NCBI GenBank assembly: GCA_910578795.1
Contig: CAJTSD010000013.1
Location: forward strand, 10,214 to 74,213
Direction: 5' to 3'
Source: an uncultured Lachnospiraceae bacterium
GTDB lineage: Bacteria; Bacillota; Clostridia; Lachnospirales; Lachnospiraceae
DNA length: 64,000 bases
The notes beneath the pieces are model-generated. The model had not been told where the DNA came from, made no database searches, and worked only from the letters and a program-made list of their open reading frames with translations. The first letter of the stretch is position 1. Every line of letters starts with the position of its first letter. A program made the translations under genes and the position numbers. Of this stretch, positions 26,107 to 33,752 are shown one piece after another.

Positions 26107-26134
26107 AAGTGGATAATCACAGAATTATCCACTT
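26103..26134 (-). terminator. Terminator-like hairpin in the infC leader (candidate attenuator)
   Basis: Perfect 11-bp stem AAGTGGATAAT (26124-26134, minus sense) with ATTATCCACTT (26107-26117), followed by TTCTTATG, so the T run is TTTTCTT. It lies downstream of the L20-like fold, where premature termination would regulate infC-rpmI-rplT. Confidence 0.65.
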
Positions 26135-26315
26135 CATTTTCTATCTTTATGACATTCGCTTATGCATTGCGTGTATCTAGTGCATCTATTATCATACACA
26201 CGCAAACCATAACGGCATAAAATTCAAAAATATAAACACCTATAAGCCTGTTTGCCATAGGGTGAGAGCGGATACTCTGCTTTATTGTACCTGTCTGAAT
26301 GTCTCAAACAAAAAT

Positions 26316-26344
26316 ACTTTACCACATGTTCTCCGCTCTGTCAA
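26316..26344 (-). promoter_or_regulatory. Predicted promoter of the infC operon
   Basis: Minus strand TTGACA (26339-26344), 17-bp spacer, TAAAGT (26316-26321). Transcription would start near 26309. Confidence 0.75.
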
Positions 26345-26365
26345 TGGCTTTTTACTTATTTTTCA

Positions 26366-26680
26366 TTATTTTTCCTTAAAAGTCGCGCAAAGCGTCTCCA
26401 TACTTGTGCCTGCGTTTCCGCCCTTGATGTCAACATGGTCCGCATGGCAGCGGTAATCGCTGTTGTAAACACATTTTACCGCCTCGCAGTCGATACTGAT
26501 GGTCTTGCTCGGGTGTGAAACAGCGCTGGTAAAGCTGTCGCCGCTTCTCTTATGAAAACTCTCACAGCATGTATTGTCGCAGTCACAGGCGTGCTTTCCG
26601 CCCACCATAATGTCGCCCTTACAACAGCAACGGTCTTTGTTATAGGTACAGTTTGATACGCCACAGGTTAATTCTGACAT
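26366..26680 (-). CDS. DUF1540 protein with two Cys-rich repeats
   Basis: A 104-residue protein. Two DUF1540 modules are visible: residues 5-45 (CGVSNCTYNKDRCCCKGDI, ending NTCCESF) and 63-100 (CEAVKCVYNSDYRCHADHVD, ending TLCATF). Each carries about four or more conserved cysteines suited to binding a metal ion. The family is widespread in Clostridia, and its function is unknown. It lies between thrS and the infC promoter on the same strand; a gap of 126 bp to thrS suggests a separate transcript. Confidence 0.88.
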   Translation of the reverse strand: MSELTCGVSNCTYNKDRCCCKGDIMVGGKHACDCDNTCCESFHKRSGDSFTSAVSHPSKTISIDCEAVKCVYNSDYRCHADHVDIKGGNAGTSMETLCATFKEK

Positions 26681-26806
26681 CGTTTCCCTCCATTCCGAAG
26701 CCCCATAAATTGTGCTTCCTGATCAATGTAATATTAACAGAGTCCATTGAACTATGAACCTGTGATTAGTATGCCATAATCAAACCTGCGTTATTCTTTT
26801 TTTAAA

Positions 26807-28771
26807 TTATTTATTTTCCTCGTTTTGCATTTCTTTGCGGATTTGCTTTGTCCGGATTTCCTCCGTAATATCCGCAATAAAGCTGTCCAGGCTCTTTACG
26901 CCCTCGTCCCCCGCAAAACGGCTGCGCACGGAAACGGTATTGTCCGCCTCTTCCTGCTGCCCTACCACAAGCATGTACGGCAGCTTGTCAAGCCTTGCCT
27001 CGCGGATTTTAAAGCCGATTTTCTCCGAGCGGATGTCAACCGTCGCGTCAATTCCCGCTTTTTTCATCGTTTTGCAAACCTTCTGTGCATACTCCTCGTA
27101 TTTATCCGAAATCGGCAGCACGCGCACCTGCTCGGCGCACATCCAGGTCGGGAATTTGCCCGCATATTTTTCAATCAGCCATGCAAGCGTACGCTCATAG
27201 CAGCCCATCGATGTTCTGTGGATAATGTAAGGACGGACCTTGTCACCGTTTTGGTCGATATAATACATGTCAAACTGCTCCGCAAGCAGGGCGTCCCACT
27301 GAATCGTAATCATCGTGTCTTCCTTGCCGTAGACGTTCTTTGCGTTAATGTCTACCTTGGGACCATAGAACGCCGCCTCGCCGACATCCTCCACAAACGG
27401 AATTTCAAGCTCTGTCAGAACGTCCCGGATATGCTGCTCCGTTTCATTCCAAACCTCCGGTTCACCGATATATTTCTCCCTGTCTTCAGGATCCCACTTA
27501 GAGAGGTGATAGGTCACGTCGTCATTCACGCCAAGCGTTTCCAAACAGTATTTTGCAAGCGCAAGGCAGTTTTTAAATTCCTCCACCATCTGATCCGGTC
27601 TGACAATCAGGTGTCCCTCCGTAATCGTAAACTGGCGCACACGTGTCAAGCCGTGCATTTCTCCCGAATCCTCGTTTCTAAAAATCGTGGAGGTTTCGCT
27701 ATATCTGCATGGCAGATCACGATAGGATTTCTGTGAATTTTTATATACGTAATACTGGAACGGGCAGGTCATCGGGCGCAGCGCATAAACTTCTTTATCA
27801 TTCTCTTCATCGCCAAACACAAACATGCCCTCTTTATAATGATCCCAATGCCCTGAAATCTTATACAAATCCGATTTTGCCATTAAGGGCGTCCTTGTTC
27901 TCATATAGCCCCACTCGTTGTCCTCCAGGTCCTCAATCCAGCGCTGGAGCTTCATAATCATTTTCGTGCCCTTCGGTGTAAATAACGGCAATCCCTGACC
28001 GATGACGTCCACGGTCGTAAACAAATCCATCTCCCGTCCAAGACGGTTGTGGTCGCGGCGCTTCGCGTCCTCCATGCGCTCCAGGTGCTCTGCAAGCTCT
28101 TCCTTTTTGTTGTAAGCCGTACCGTAAATACGCTGCAGGCGCGCTTTGTTGGAATCGCCCCGCCAGTATGCCATCGAAGACGAGGTCAGCTTAAACGCCT
28201 TCACGCCCTTTGTGCTCATCAGATGCGGTCCTGCACACAAATCCACGAAACCGCCCTGGTCGTAAAAGCTGATTTCGGAATCCTCCGGCAAATCCTGGAT
28301 TAGCTCCACTTTATACGGCTCGCCTTTTTCCTCCATATATTTTATCGCCTCTGCCCTTGGAAGCGTAAAACGTGTGATTTCATGCCCTTCCTTGATGATT
28401 TTTTTCATTTCCGCCTCAATTTTGTCCAAGTCGTCCCTTGAAAACGGCTCTGCGTCAAAATCGTAATAAAAGCCCTCGTCAATCGCAGGTCCGATTGTCA
28501 CCTTCGCGTTCGGGAACAGGCGCTTTACTGCCTCCGCAAGCACGTGCGACGCAGTATGGCGGATTACATGGAGCGCCTTTTCATCCGTTGCCGTAATGAT
28601 ATTTAATTCACAATCCTTGTCCAGTACTGTTCTTAAATCAACTGTTTCGCCGTCTACCTCACCCGCACATGCCACGCGCGCAAGTCCCTCGCTGATATCC
28701 TTTGCAATGTCAATGATTGCCTTTGCTTCGCCGTACTCCTTTACGGAGCCGTCCTTTAATGTGATTTTCAT
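26807..28771 (-). CDS. thrS: Threonyl-tRNA synthetase
   Basis: A 654-residue class II synthetase, full length. In order: TGS domain (1-60), editing domain with HTASHVL (His pair) and CAGPHL (about 60-240), catalytic core with RPMTCPFQYYVYK (zinc-binding Cys), RVRQFTITEGH, KVDINAK and HRTSMGCYERTLA, and a C-terminal anticodon-binding domain (KYEEYAQKVC, LPYMLVVGQQE). It charges tRNA-Thr and clears Ser-tRNA-Thr. It is second in an operon behind a threonine T-box leader, after a small membrane-protein gene 22 bp upstream. Confidence 0.98.
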   Translation of the reverse strand: MKITLKDGSVKEYGEAKAIIDIAKDISEGLARVACAGEVDGETVDLRTVLDKDCELNIITATDEKALHVIRHTASHVLAEAVKRLFPNAKVTIGPAIDEGFYYDFDAEPFSRDDLDKIEAEMKKIIKEGHEITRFTLPRAEAIKYMEEKGEPYKVELIQDLPEDSEISFYDQGGFVDLCAGPHLMSTKGVKAFKLTSSSMAYWRGDSNKARLQRIYGTAYNKKEELAEHLERMEDAKRRDHNRLGREMDLFTTVDVIGQGLPLFTPKGTKMIMKLQRWIEDLEDNEWGYMRTRTPLMAKSDLYKISGHWDHYKEGMFVFGDEENDKEVYALRPMTCPFQYYVYKNSQKSYRDLPCRYSETSTIFRNEDSGEMHGLTRVRQFTITEGHLIVRPDQMVEEFKNCLALAKYCLETLGVNDDVTYHLSKWDPEDREKYIGEPEVWNETEQHIRDVLTELEIPFVEDVGEAAFYGPKVDINAKNVYGKEDTMITIQWDALLAEQFDMYYIDQNGDKVRPYIIHRTSMGCYERTLAWLIEKYAGKFPTWMCAEQVRVLPISDKYEEYAQKVCKTMKKAGIDATVDIRSEKIGFKIREARLDKLPYMLVVGQQEEADNTVSVRSRFAGDEGVKSLDSFIADITEEIRTKQIRKEMQNEENK

Positions 28772-28793
28772 GTTCTCTCATTCCCCTTTCCTT

Positions 28794-29003
28794 TTATCTA
28801 CTCTTTTGCCCGCCCATCAATATGTCCGCGGCGCTGTTTCTGCTGCCATTGTTTGATCCGATTGTATTGCCGCTAAGAAGCGTTACCCTTCCGCTTTTCA
28901 CCGGTGCCAGCAAAAAACCAATTAAAATCCCTACCACAAAACATAATGCTGGCAGCAGATATTGGCTATAGTTTGTCGTAACTTCTGTTTTCAATTCTTC
29001 CAT
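28794..29003 (-). CDS. Small single-pass membrane protein in the thrS operon
   Basis: A 69-residue protein of no known family. Residues 15-34 (LLPALCFVVGILIGFLLAP) form one membrane helix; the N-terminus is short and acidic (MEELKTEVTTN) and the tail is Ser/Gly/Asn-rich and basic at the end. GGAGATGAACCA precedes the ATG. It lies between the T-box terminator and thrS with no terminator before thrS, so it should be controlled by tRNA-Thr charging too. The layout resembles the small YtxH-like proteins, which is a resemblance only. Confidence 0.7.
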   Translation of the reverse strand: MEELKTEVTTNYSQYLLPALCFVVGILIGFLLAPVKSGRVTLLSGNTIGSNNGSRNSAADILMGGQKSR

Positions 29004-29063
29004 TGGTTCATCTCCTTTGCTCTTTTAAATCTTTTCCCAGCCCGCTTTGCATACGCCTTAATG

Positions 29064-29320
29064 AATAAAAAAAATCCCATACACTACAAATCCGTAATGC
29101 ATGGGACGTATCAACGCGGTTCCACCCTGCTTGCCTGTTTTTTGCCTCATACAAAAAACAGACCACTCATGATTATAACGTAATCAACGGACCGGATTGG
29201 GGTCACTCAGAGGTAGTTTTCGGATATTTCCTGTAAGAATACTTTCAGCACAAACGGTATTCCTCTCTGATACATTCCAATATCGTACTCTTCTCGTCAT
29301 CGTGTTTCCTGTTTCTGATT
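29064..29320 (-). promoter_or_regulatory. T-box riboswitch, threonine (specifier ACC)
   Basis: A complete T-box leader on the minus strand. Stem I has the GAAGAGTACGATA (AGTA) motif, the distal GAATACC...GTATTC arm, and the specifier region GAAAACTACCTCTGAGT with specifier ACC at 29212-29214 (Thr). The T-box sequence AGGGTGGAACCGCG is at 29115-29128. The terminator is TCCCATGCATTAC/GTAGTGTATGGGA with a T run at about 29064-29107. Uncharged tRNA-Thr should stabilise the antiterminator and switch on the small membrane-protein gene and thrS. Confidence 0.95.
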
Positions 29321-29327
29321 TTCTATT

Positions 29328-29356
29328 ATTCTAATCCTATTTTCTGCAATTGTAAA
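29328..29356 (-). promoter_or_regulatory. Predicted promoter of the T-box/thrS operon
   Basis: Minus strand TTTACA (29351-29356), 17 bp, TAGAAT (29328-29333), just upstream of the T-box fold. Confidence 0.65.
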
Positions 29357-29359
29357 GCA

Positions 29360-29875
29360 CTATTTTTTACCACAGCATTTTTTATACTTTTTGCCGCTTC
29401 CGCAGGGACACGGATCATTTGGATAAATCTTTGCCTCTTTTACGATTGTCGTCGAAGATTTCTGCTCCTTGTATAGCTCCTTCTTGCGCTCCTCGCCCAA
29501 GATTTCGTCCCATGCCTCCAAGCCGTAAAGCCAGTCTGCCTCCGCTGCCACCATGTTTTTATACAACAGCTCTTTTTCAAACGCAAGGCTGACCTGTGTA
29601 TCCTCGTCCATTTCCTCAATCGGATTCGGCGTCTTTAGGCTGTCGTTAATGCCGTCAAGAAAGCCGGTCATTGTCATGATGTCTATGTTATATTTCTCCG
29701 CAAGCTCTTTTACCGTACCCTTGACTTCCTCGTCAGGATTTTCCAAAAGCTGCTGGTATACTTCCTTCTCCTTCTGAAAATAGTCAATCCAAAGCTTCTG
29801 AAGCGTGTTTTTATCGGTATTTTCATTGTATGCCACACTTCTCCACTGATCCAATAATGTCTTGTTCTCTGCCAT
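29360..29875 (-). CDS. SEC-C motif protein
   Basis: A 171-residue acidic protein ending in a SEC-C zinc motif, DPCPCGSGKKYKKCCGKK, as at the SecA C-terminus. Residues 1-140 are helical and acidic with no recognised domain (LDQWRSVAYNENTDKNTLQK and EKYNIDIMTMTGFLDGIND). Such proteins are common in Lachnospiraceae; the SEC-C module binds Zn and often docks on SecB, ribosomes or nucleic acid, but the role of this one is unknown. Own promoter at 29945-29973. Confidence 0.87.
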   Translation of the reverse strand: MAENKTLLDQWRSVAYNENTDKNTLQKLWIDYFQKEKEVYQQLLENPDEEVKGTVKELAEKYNIDIMTMTGFLDGINDSLKTPNPIEEMDEDTQVSLAFEKELLYKNMVAAEADWLYGLEAWDEILGEERKKELYKEQKSSTTIVKEAKIYPNDPCPCGSGKKYKKCCGKK

Positions 29876-29944
29876 GATTTATACATCCTTTCGTCTTTAT
29901 CGCATCTTTTCGTGCGGTCTGAATGCCTGTAGCCAAGCAGTACT

Positions 29945-29973
29945 AGTATATACCAAAGTTTACCGAAAGTCAA
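29945..29973 (-). promoter_or_regulatory. Predicted promoter of the SEC-C gene
   Basis: Minus strand TTGACT (29968-29973), 17 bp, TATACT (29945-29950). Confidence 0.65.
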
Positions 29974-30054
29974 AGGAAACGGTTGCATTTCTTTTAATTT
30001 CTTATTATAATCAGTTTTAATATCTTTTATGAAAATATGAAAGGACATTGCTTT

Positions 30055-30312
30055 ATGAAAAAAAATCCAAAACAGCTTGTGGCAATTGCCGCGCTTATCG
30101 CGATTGTTGTACTGATTATTGCCTTTGTGATTTCCGCTTTTACGGCTGGTCCCGGCGAAGCAGGAAACCGGTTTATGGCGCTTTTGTTCTGTATTGTCGC
30201 GATTCCGATTCTCGCATGGGTGATTTTATTTTGCATCGGCAGAATGCAGAATAAACATACAATGGCGGAATTTTTACCTGAAAAGGAGCAGGATGAAAAA
30301 AAAGATAACTGA
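30055..30312 (+). CDS. Small two-helix membrane protein
   Basis: An 85-residue protein with two hydrophobic segments, VAIAALIAIVVLIIAFVI and MALLFCIVAIPILAWVILF, and a charged C-terminal tail (EFLPEKEQDEKKDN). The ATG at 30055 follows GAAAGGAC, and upstream residues from 30037 are unlikely to be used. No family is recognised. It is a single gene on the plus strand between minus-strand genes, ended by a bidirectional terminator. Confidence 0.75.
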   Translation: MKKNPKQLVAIAALIAIVVLIIAFVISAFTAGPGEAGNRFMALLFCIVAIPILAWVILFCIGRMQNKHTMAEFLPEKEQDEKKDN

Positions 30313-30338
30313 TTCTCAAAAGAATCCGTTATCTTTTT
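30299..30338. terminator. Bidirectional terminator
   Basis: Perfect stem AAAAAGATAAC (30299-30309) with GTTATCTTTTT (30328-30338), plus inner GATTCT/AGAATC. It ends the small membrane-protein gene and the convergent NlpC/P60 gene. Confidence 0.9.
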
Positions 30339-30345
30339 CTATCTT

Positions 30346-31605
30346 TTACAAATATCTTCTTGCACACGCCGGCGTACGGTAATTTACACTGGAAATCTTA
30401 ATACCCGTTTTCGGGCTTGACGCATGGATAACCTGTCCGTTTCCTATGTAAATTGCCACATGATTAATGTTGCCATTCTTTGCATAGAACACCAAATCCC
30501 CAGGCTGAATCTCTCCCATTGACACCTTCGTTCCCATCTGTGCCTGTGATGCGGCATGATGCGGCAACGACACATTATACTTTTTATAGATACTCAACGT
30601 AAATCCTGAGCAGTCCGCGCCACCCGTAAGGCTTGTTCCGCCCCATACATACGGATTTCCTACAAATTGCTTTGCATACTGTACAAGGTCAACCCGCACA
30701 TCAGAAACACCCTGACCATACAAAAGTTCCGTGAGCGTCACAGCCTTTTCAAGACGCTCCTCGACATCCACAAATTCCCCGGATACGTAAGCTTCCTCAT
30801 CATCCAGTAAAAACTTCACCCAGCCGTTATCCATGACATCAACAACTTCAAGCTCTTCCTCCTGAGGAATCAGCGTAATCACAACACTGTCCGTATTTGG
30901 TTCTTCCCTAACCTTCAAGGTCTGCGTATTGACAATCGCAATCATAGACGCCACTTCCTGGCCTCTGCGGATTGCCTCCGATCCCATATACAGGTAATCC
31001 GTATTACAATAACCCTCAACCTTTCCCGATTTAATTCGCGCCCAGCCGTTTTCAATCTCAAGAATTTCACAAGCCGCATCCTTTGGCAGCTTTCCGACAA
31101 GTTTTCCATCCTCGCCCGGCTCCTGCCTGATATTCAAATGGTTATCCACATGGGCAATACCAAGGTTTGTATAACCCCAGTGGTTTTGCGGCATCTCCTC
31201 CTCTGACGGCTCTGTGTCAGCCTGTGCCGCAGGCGCCCCTTCCTGTATGTCTTCCTGCGTTTCATTATCCAGAATCTGCGTACCGGCTGCCTCATCATAT
31301 TCCGAAGTCTGCATTTCCCCGCTTTCCGGTTCTGCATCCTCAAGCTCTATTTCCCGTCCGGCTCCTGCTGCCCTTCCATTCTCTGAAGACGGTTCATAAT
31401 CGTTAAAATCAATCACTTCTATACTCGAATCTTCTATTTTCAAATCTTCTATTTTCAAATCTTCTTTAGAAGTTCCCGCTTCTGTGCTCTCGTCATAGAC
31501 ATCCTGTTCCTTCGGATTTGCATAAGCGCCGTTTCCTAAAAGCACTACCGCAAGTCCCATGCCCGCCACTACCCCCATGTATCTGAGTCTATTTATCCTT
31601 TTCAT
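30346..31605 (-). CDS. Secreted NlpC/P60 endopeptidase with SH3 domains
   Basis: A 419-residue cell-wall hydrolase. A signal peptide (residues 1-30, VVAGMGLAVVLLGNGAYA) is followed by an acidic disordered linker (30-145), two bacterial SH3 domains (about 148-205 and 220-285; NIRQEPGEDGKLVGKL and KVREEPNTDSVVIT), and a C-terminal NlpC/P60 domain with catalytic Cys in GGADCSGFTLSIYKKY and His in NHVAIYIGNGQVIHA. It should cut D-Glu to diamino acid bonds in peptidoglycan stem peptides. The linker holds a 5-residue duplication (DLKIEDLKIED). Length and order match clostridial homologues. Confidence 0.93.
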   Translation of the reverse strand: MKRINRLRYMGVVAGMGLAVVLLGNGAYANPKEQDVYDESTEAGTSKEDLKIEDLKIEDSSIEVIDFNDYEPSSENGRAAGAGREIELEDAEPESGEMQTSEYDEAAGTQILDNETQEDIQEGAPAAQADTEPSEEEMPQNHWGYTNLGIAHVDNHLNIRQEPGEDGKLVGKLPKDAACEILEIENGWARIKSGKVEGYCNTDYLYMGSEAIRRGQEVASMIAIVNTQTLKVREEPNTDSVVITLIPQEEELEVVDVMDNGWVKFLLDDEEAYVSGEFVDVEERLEKAVTLTELLYGQGVSDVRVDLVQYAKQFVGNPYVWGGTSLTGGADCSGFTLSIYKKYNVSLPHHAASQAQMGTKVSMGEIQPGDLVFYAKNGNINHVAIYIGNGQVIHASSPKTGIKISSVNYRTPACARRYL

Positions 31606-31623
31606 AAAATAATAATTCCTTTT

Positions 31624-31652
31624 ATTACAAACTTGTTACATTTTTGTTACAA
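31624..31652 (-). promoter_or_regulatory. Predicted promoter of the NlpC/P60 gene
   Basis: Minus strand TTGTAA (31647-31652), 17 bp, TGTAAT (31624-31629). The motif TGTAACA is repeated around the -35 region. Confidence 0.5.
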
Positions 31653-31720
31653 CCACAATCTTATCATTATGCCCCCAATCCTGTCAACACAAACAATCTA
31701 AAATTTTTATGAACAAGTAT

Positions 31721-32668
31721 TTAAATCCCATGATATTTTCTGCCTGCCGCAATATCCTCCTGCATCTGCGCCTTGAGCTCCTCCACGCTTCCAAAACGCA
31801 TTTCAGGTCTTTTATGCTCCAGCAAATACACCTCTATATTTTCACCATACACATCTGCATTAAAATTATATAGGTATGTTTCCACACCCATTTGATTAAC
31901 ATTGTTTACCGTAGGCTTCGTGCCGATATTTGTAATCGAAGGAATCTGCACGCCATCATAAGACCTGTTGCCGCTTCTGCTATGCAGATATACATAAGAG
32001 TAGTACACACCCTTTGGCGGCAGCAGCTTTTCCTGCGGCGGCAAAAGATTCACTGTCGGCATTCCGAGCGTTCTCCCGAACCTGTTCCCATGCACAATCT
32101 CTCCGCCTACATAATACGGTGTGCCAAGCAGCTTTGCCACAAGTCCCATATTCCCTTCTCTTACCGCCTCACGCACATAAGTAGAGCTCACTACCCTTTG
32201 TCCATAAAGCACTTTATCAATAATAATTACCTTGTAACCGTTTTCTTTTGCTTTCTTTCGCAAAAGCGCACTGTCACCCGCACCACGTTTTCCGTATGAC
32301 ACATCATCGCCTGCCACCACGCATCCTGCATTCATCATGCCGACCAGCACATCATGAATAAACAGTTCCGGCTCCATATCGGCAATCTCCTGAAAAAACG
32401 GAAACTCAATCAGATAATCCACTCCTGACTGTTCAAAAATCCTGCGCTTTTCCGCCACAGTCGATAAATCCCGAACTGGCTCACTGCTAAAAAATGCCGC
32501 GGGTGACGGCACAAAAGTAAAGACAGCTGATAAAAGACCTTGATCCTTTTGTTCTCTAAGCTGTCTTAAAAGCTTCTGATGCCCCAAATGAAAACCGTCA
32601 AATTTTCCAATTGCGACAGCAGTCGGCTCTTCTATATGAAATTTTGTCGTATTTTCTATAATTCTCAT
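31721..32668 (-). CDS. ribF: Bifunctional riboflavin kinase/FAD synthetase
   Basis: A 315-residue enzyme making FMN and then FAD. The N-terminal nucleotidyltransferase domain starts AVAIGKFDGFHLGHQKLL (ATP-binding HxGH), with YVREAVREG further on. The C-terminal kinase domain includes GNRFGRTLGMPTVNL (the PTAN-like site is PTVN) and PSITNIGTKPTV. Length is usual. It closes the rimP-to-ribF cluster, 30 bp after truB. No FMN riboswitch is visible near it. Confidence 0.95.
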   Translation of the reverse strand: MRIIENTTKFHIEEPTAVAIGKFDGFHLGHQKLLRQLREQKDQGLLSAVFTFVPSPAAFFSSEPVRDLSTVAEKRRIFEQSGVDYLIEFPFFQEIADMEPELFIHDVLVGMMNAGCVVAGDDVSYGKRGAGDSALLRKKAKENGYKVIIIDKVLYGQRVVSSTYVREAVREGNMGLVAKLLGTPYYVGGEIVHGNRFGRTLGMPTVNLLPPQEKLLPPKGVYYSYVYLHSRSGNRSYDGVQIPSITNIGTKPTVNNVNQMGVETYLYNFNADVYGENIEVYLLEHKRPEMRFGSVEELKAQMQEDIAAGRKYHGI

Positions 32669-32698
32669 GCCAAACCCGCCTGATCCCCTTATCCCAAT

Positions 32699-33601
32699 CT
32701 ACAAAAACATTTTATAAGGTTTAAAACCATTTTCCTTTTTTACAAAAGTATAGATTGCTTTAAATTCCCGTTTTCCATTATAAACGCGAAGCATATCTTT
32801 GTCATTAAATAATTTTTTATGCTCCAAATCAAGCTGTCCAAAATATAGCTTATTTCCGTTCAAAAGTGCACTCTCAGCTTCTGGCTTCACAACCGCACCC
32901 TCATAATCCATAAAAATACTATCCGGCGCTATGACATATTTTTCACAATCACCCGACTCCATAAGCTGCTCCACTTGGGAAAGCGTTATGGCATCCTCTA
33001 TTTTAAAATTGCCAACCCTTGTGCGCTTTAACGACTCCATCGCTGCCCCGCAGCCAAGCTGCTCTCCAATATCCGCACACAATGTCCGGATATAAGTACC
33101 CTTGGAGCATTCGACCACAAAGCGCACGCAGGGAATGGAAACCTCAAGAATCCAAATCTGAGGAATCTCTACATGACGCGGCTGCCTGGCAATCTCCTTG
33201 CCCTGTCTTGCAAGCTCATATAGCTTTTTGCCATTTACCTTTAACGCAGAATACATCGGCGGAGTCTGCTCATATCCTCCCACAAAACTCATAATGGCAG
33301 ATGTGACTGTGGCTTCATCCACTGTCACATCCTTTTGAAACAACACCTTTCCGCTCATATCCTGTGTATCTGTCATGATGCCAAGCCGCATACAAGCCTC
33401 ATATTCCTTACTTTTATCCGTCATCATATCACAGAGCTTTGTGGCACTTCCAAAGCACACCGGAAGCACACCCACCGCATCCGGATCAAGTGTCCCTGTA
33501 TGCCCGATTTTTCGCTGCTTCACAATCCCCCGAAGCTTCGCTACAACATCATGTGAAGTAAAACCGGCTTCCTTATAGATATTCATAATACCGTTAATCA
33601 T
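32699..33601 (-). CDS. truB: tRNA pseudouridine(55) synthase
   Basis: A 300-residue enzyme that makes pseudouridine 55 in the T loop of tRNAs. The catalytic motif is GHTGTLDPDAVGVLPVC, with Asp about residue 39. Also seen are YSALKVNGKKLYELARQG and CSKGTYIRTLCADIGEQLG. The C-terminus is a short PUA-like domain. GAGGAATT precedes the ATG. It follows nrnA with R1 copy B in the 150-bp gap, an unusually long gap for this cluster. Confidence 0.95.
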   Translation of the reverse strand: MINGIMNIYKEAGFTSHDVVAKLRGIVKQRKIGHTGTLDPDAVGVLPVCFGSATKLCDMMTDKSKEYEACMRLGIMTDTQDMSGKVLFQKDVTVDEATVTSAIMSFVGGYEQTPPMYSALKVNGKKLYELARQGKEIARQPRHVEIPQIWILEVSIPCVRFVVECSKGTYIRTLCADIGEQLGCGAAMESLKRTRVGNFKIEDAITLSQVEQLMESGDCEKYVIAPDSIFMDYEGAVVKPEAESALLNGNKLYFGQLDLEHKKLFNDKDMLRVYNGKREFKAIYTFVKKENGFKPYKMFL

Positions 33602-33616
33602 AATTCCTCATGTTCT

Positions 33617-33752
33617 TTGTAACAGTTCAGCCTTCGGCTTCCTGTTACAAGCATCAAGCCATGCAAAACCACTTCGTGGTGGCTTGATGCATCTCAACCT
33701 TAACACTGTTTCACGGACTTTGCAGCAAGTGCAAAGTCCTGGGCTGAACTGC
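33617..33752. repeat. R1 structured repeat, copy B
   Basis: A ~136-bp element between nrnA and truB. Hairpin 1: TTGTAACAG (33617-33625) with CTGTTACAA (33642-33650). Hairpin 2: GCATCAAGCC (33651-33660) with GGCTTGATGC (33681-33690), enclosing CCAC-TTC-GTGG. Hairpin 3: GGACTTTGCA with TGCAAAGTCC (33715-33739). Closing pair: CAGTTCAGCC (33623-33632) with GGCTGAACTG (33742-33751). All stems are perfect. Same layout as copy A at 5612-5762, with compensating differences. Its end touches the nrnA stop codon. Confidence 0.75.

Larger units (their letters stand above)
25911..26309 (-). promoter_or_regulatory. infC operon leader RNA (probable L20-type autoregulatory leader)
   Basis: About 400 nt separate the promoter from infC. 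The promoter-proximal part (about 26165-26300) folds: GCGTGTGTAT (26194-26203) with its complement at 26169-26176, a CACCCTAT/ATAGGTG hairpin at 26237-26264, and GCAAAC (26250-26255) able to pair with GTTTGC (26202-26207), a pseudoknot-like long-range pairing. L20 leaders with pseudoknots are established upstream of infC in Firmicutes; I assign it by position and folding, not by a model match. Downstream come a terminator-like hairpin, the R2 repeat, and another terminator-like hairpin. Confidence 0.6.

Noticed and set aside
31606..31720. A c-di-AMP (ydaO) riboswitch before the NlpC/P60 gene, as seen in other species
   Set aside because: The gap is only 115 bp and lacks the conserved blocks.
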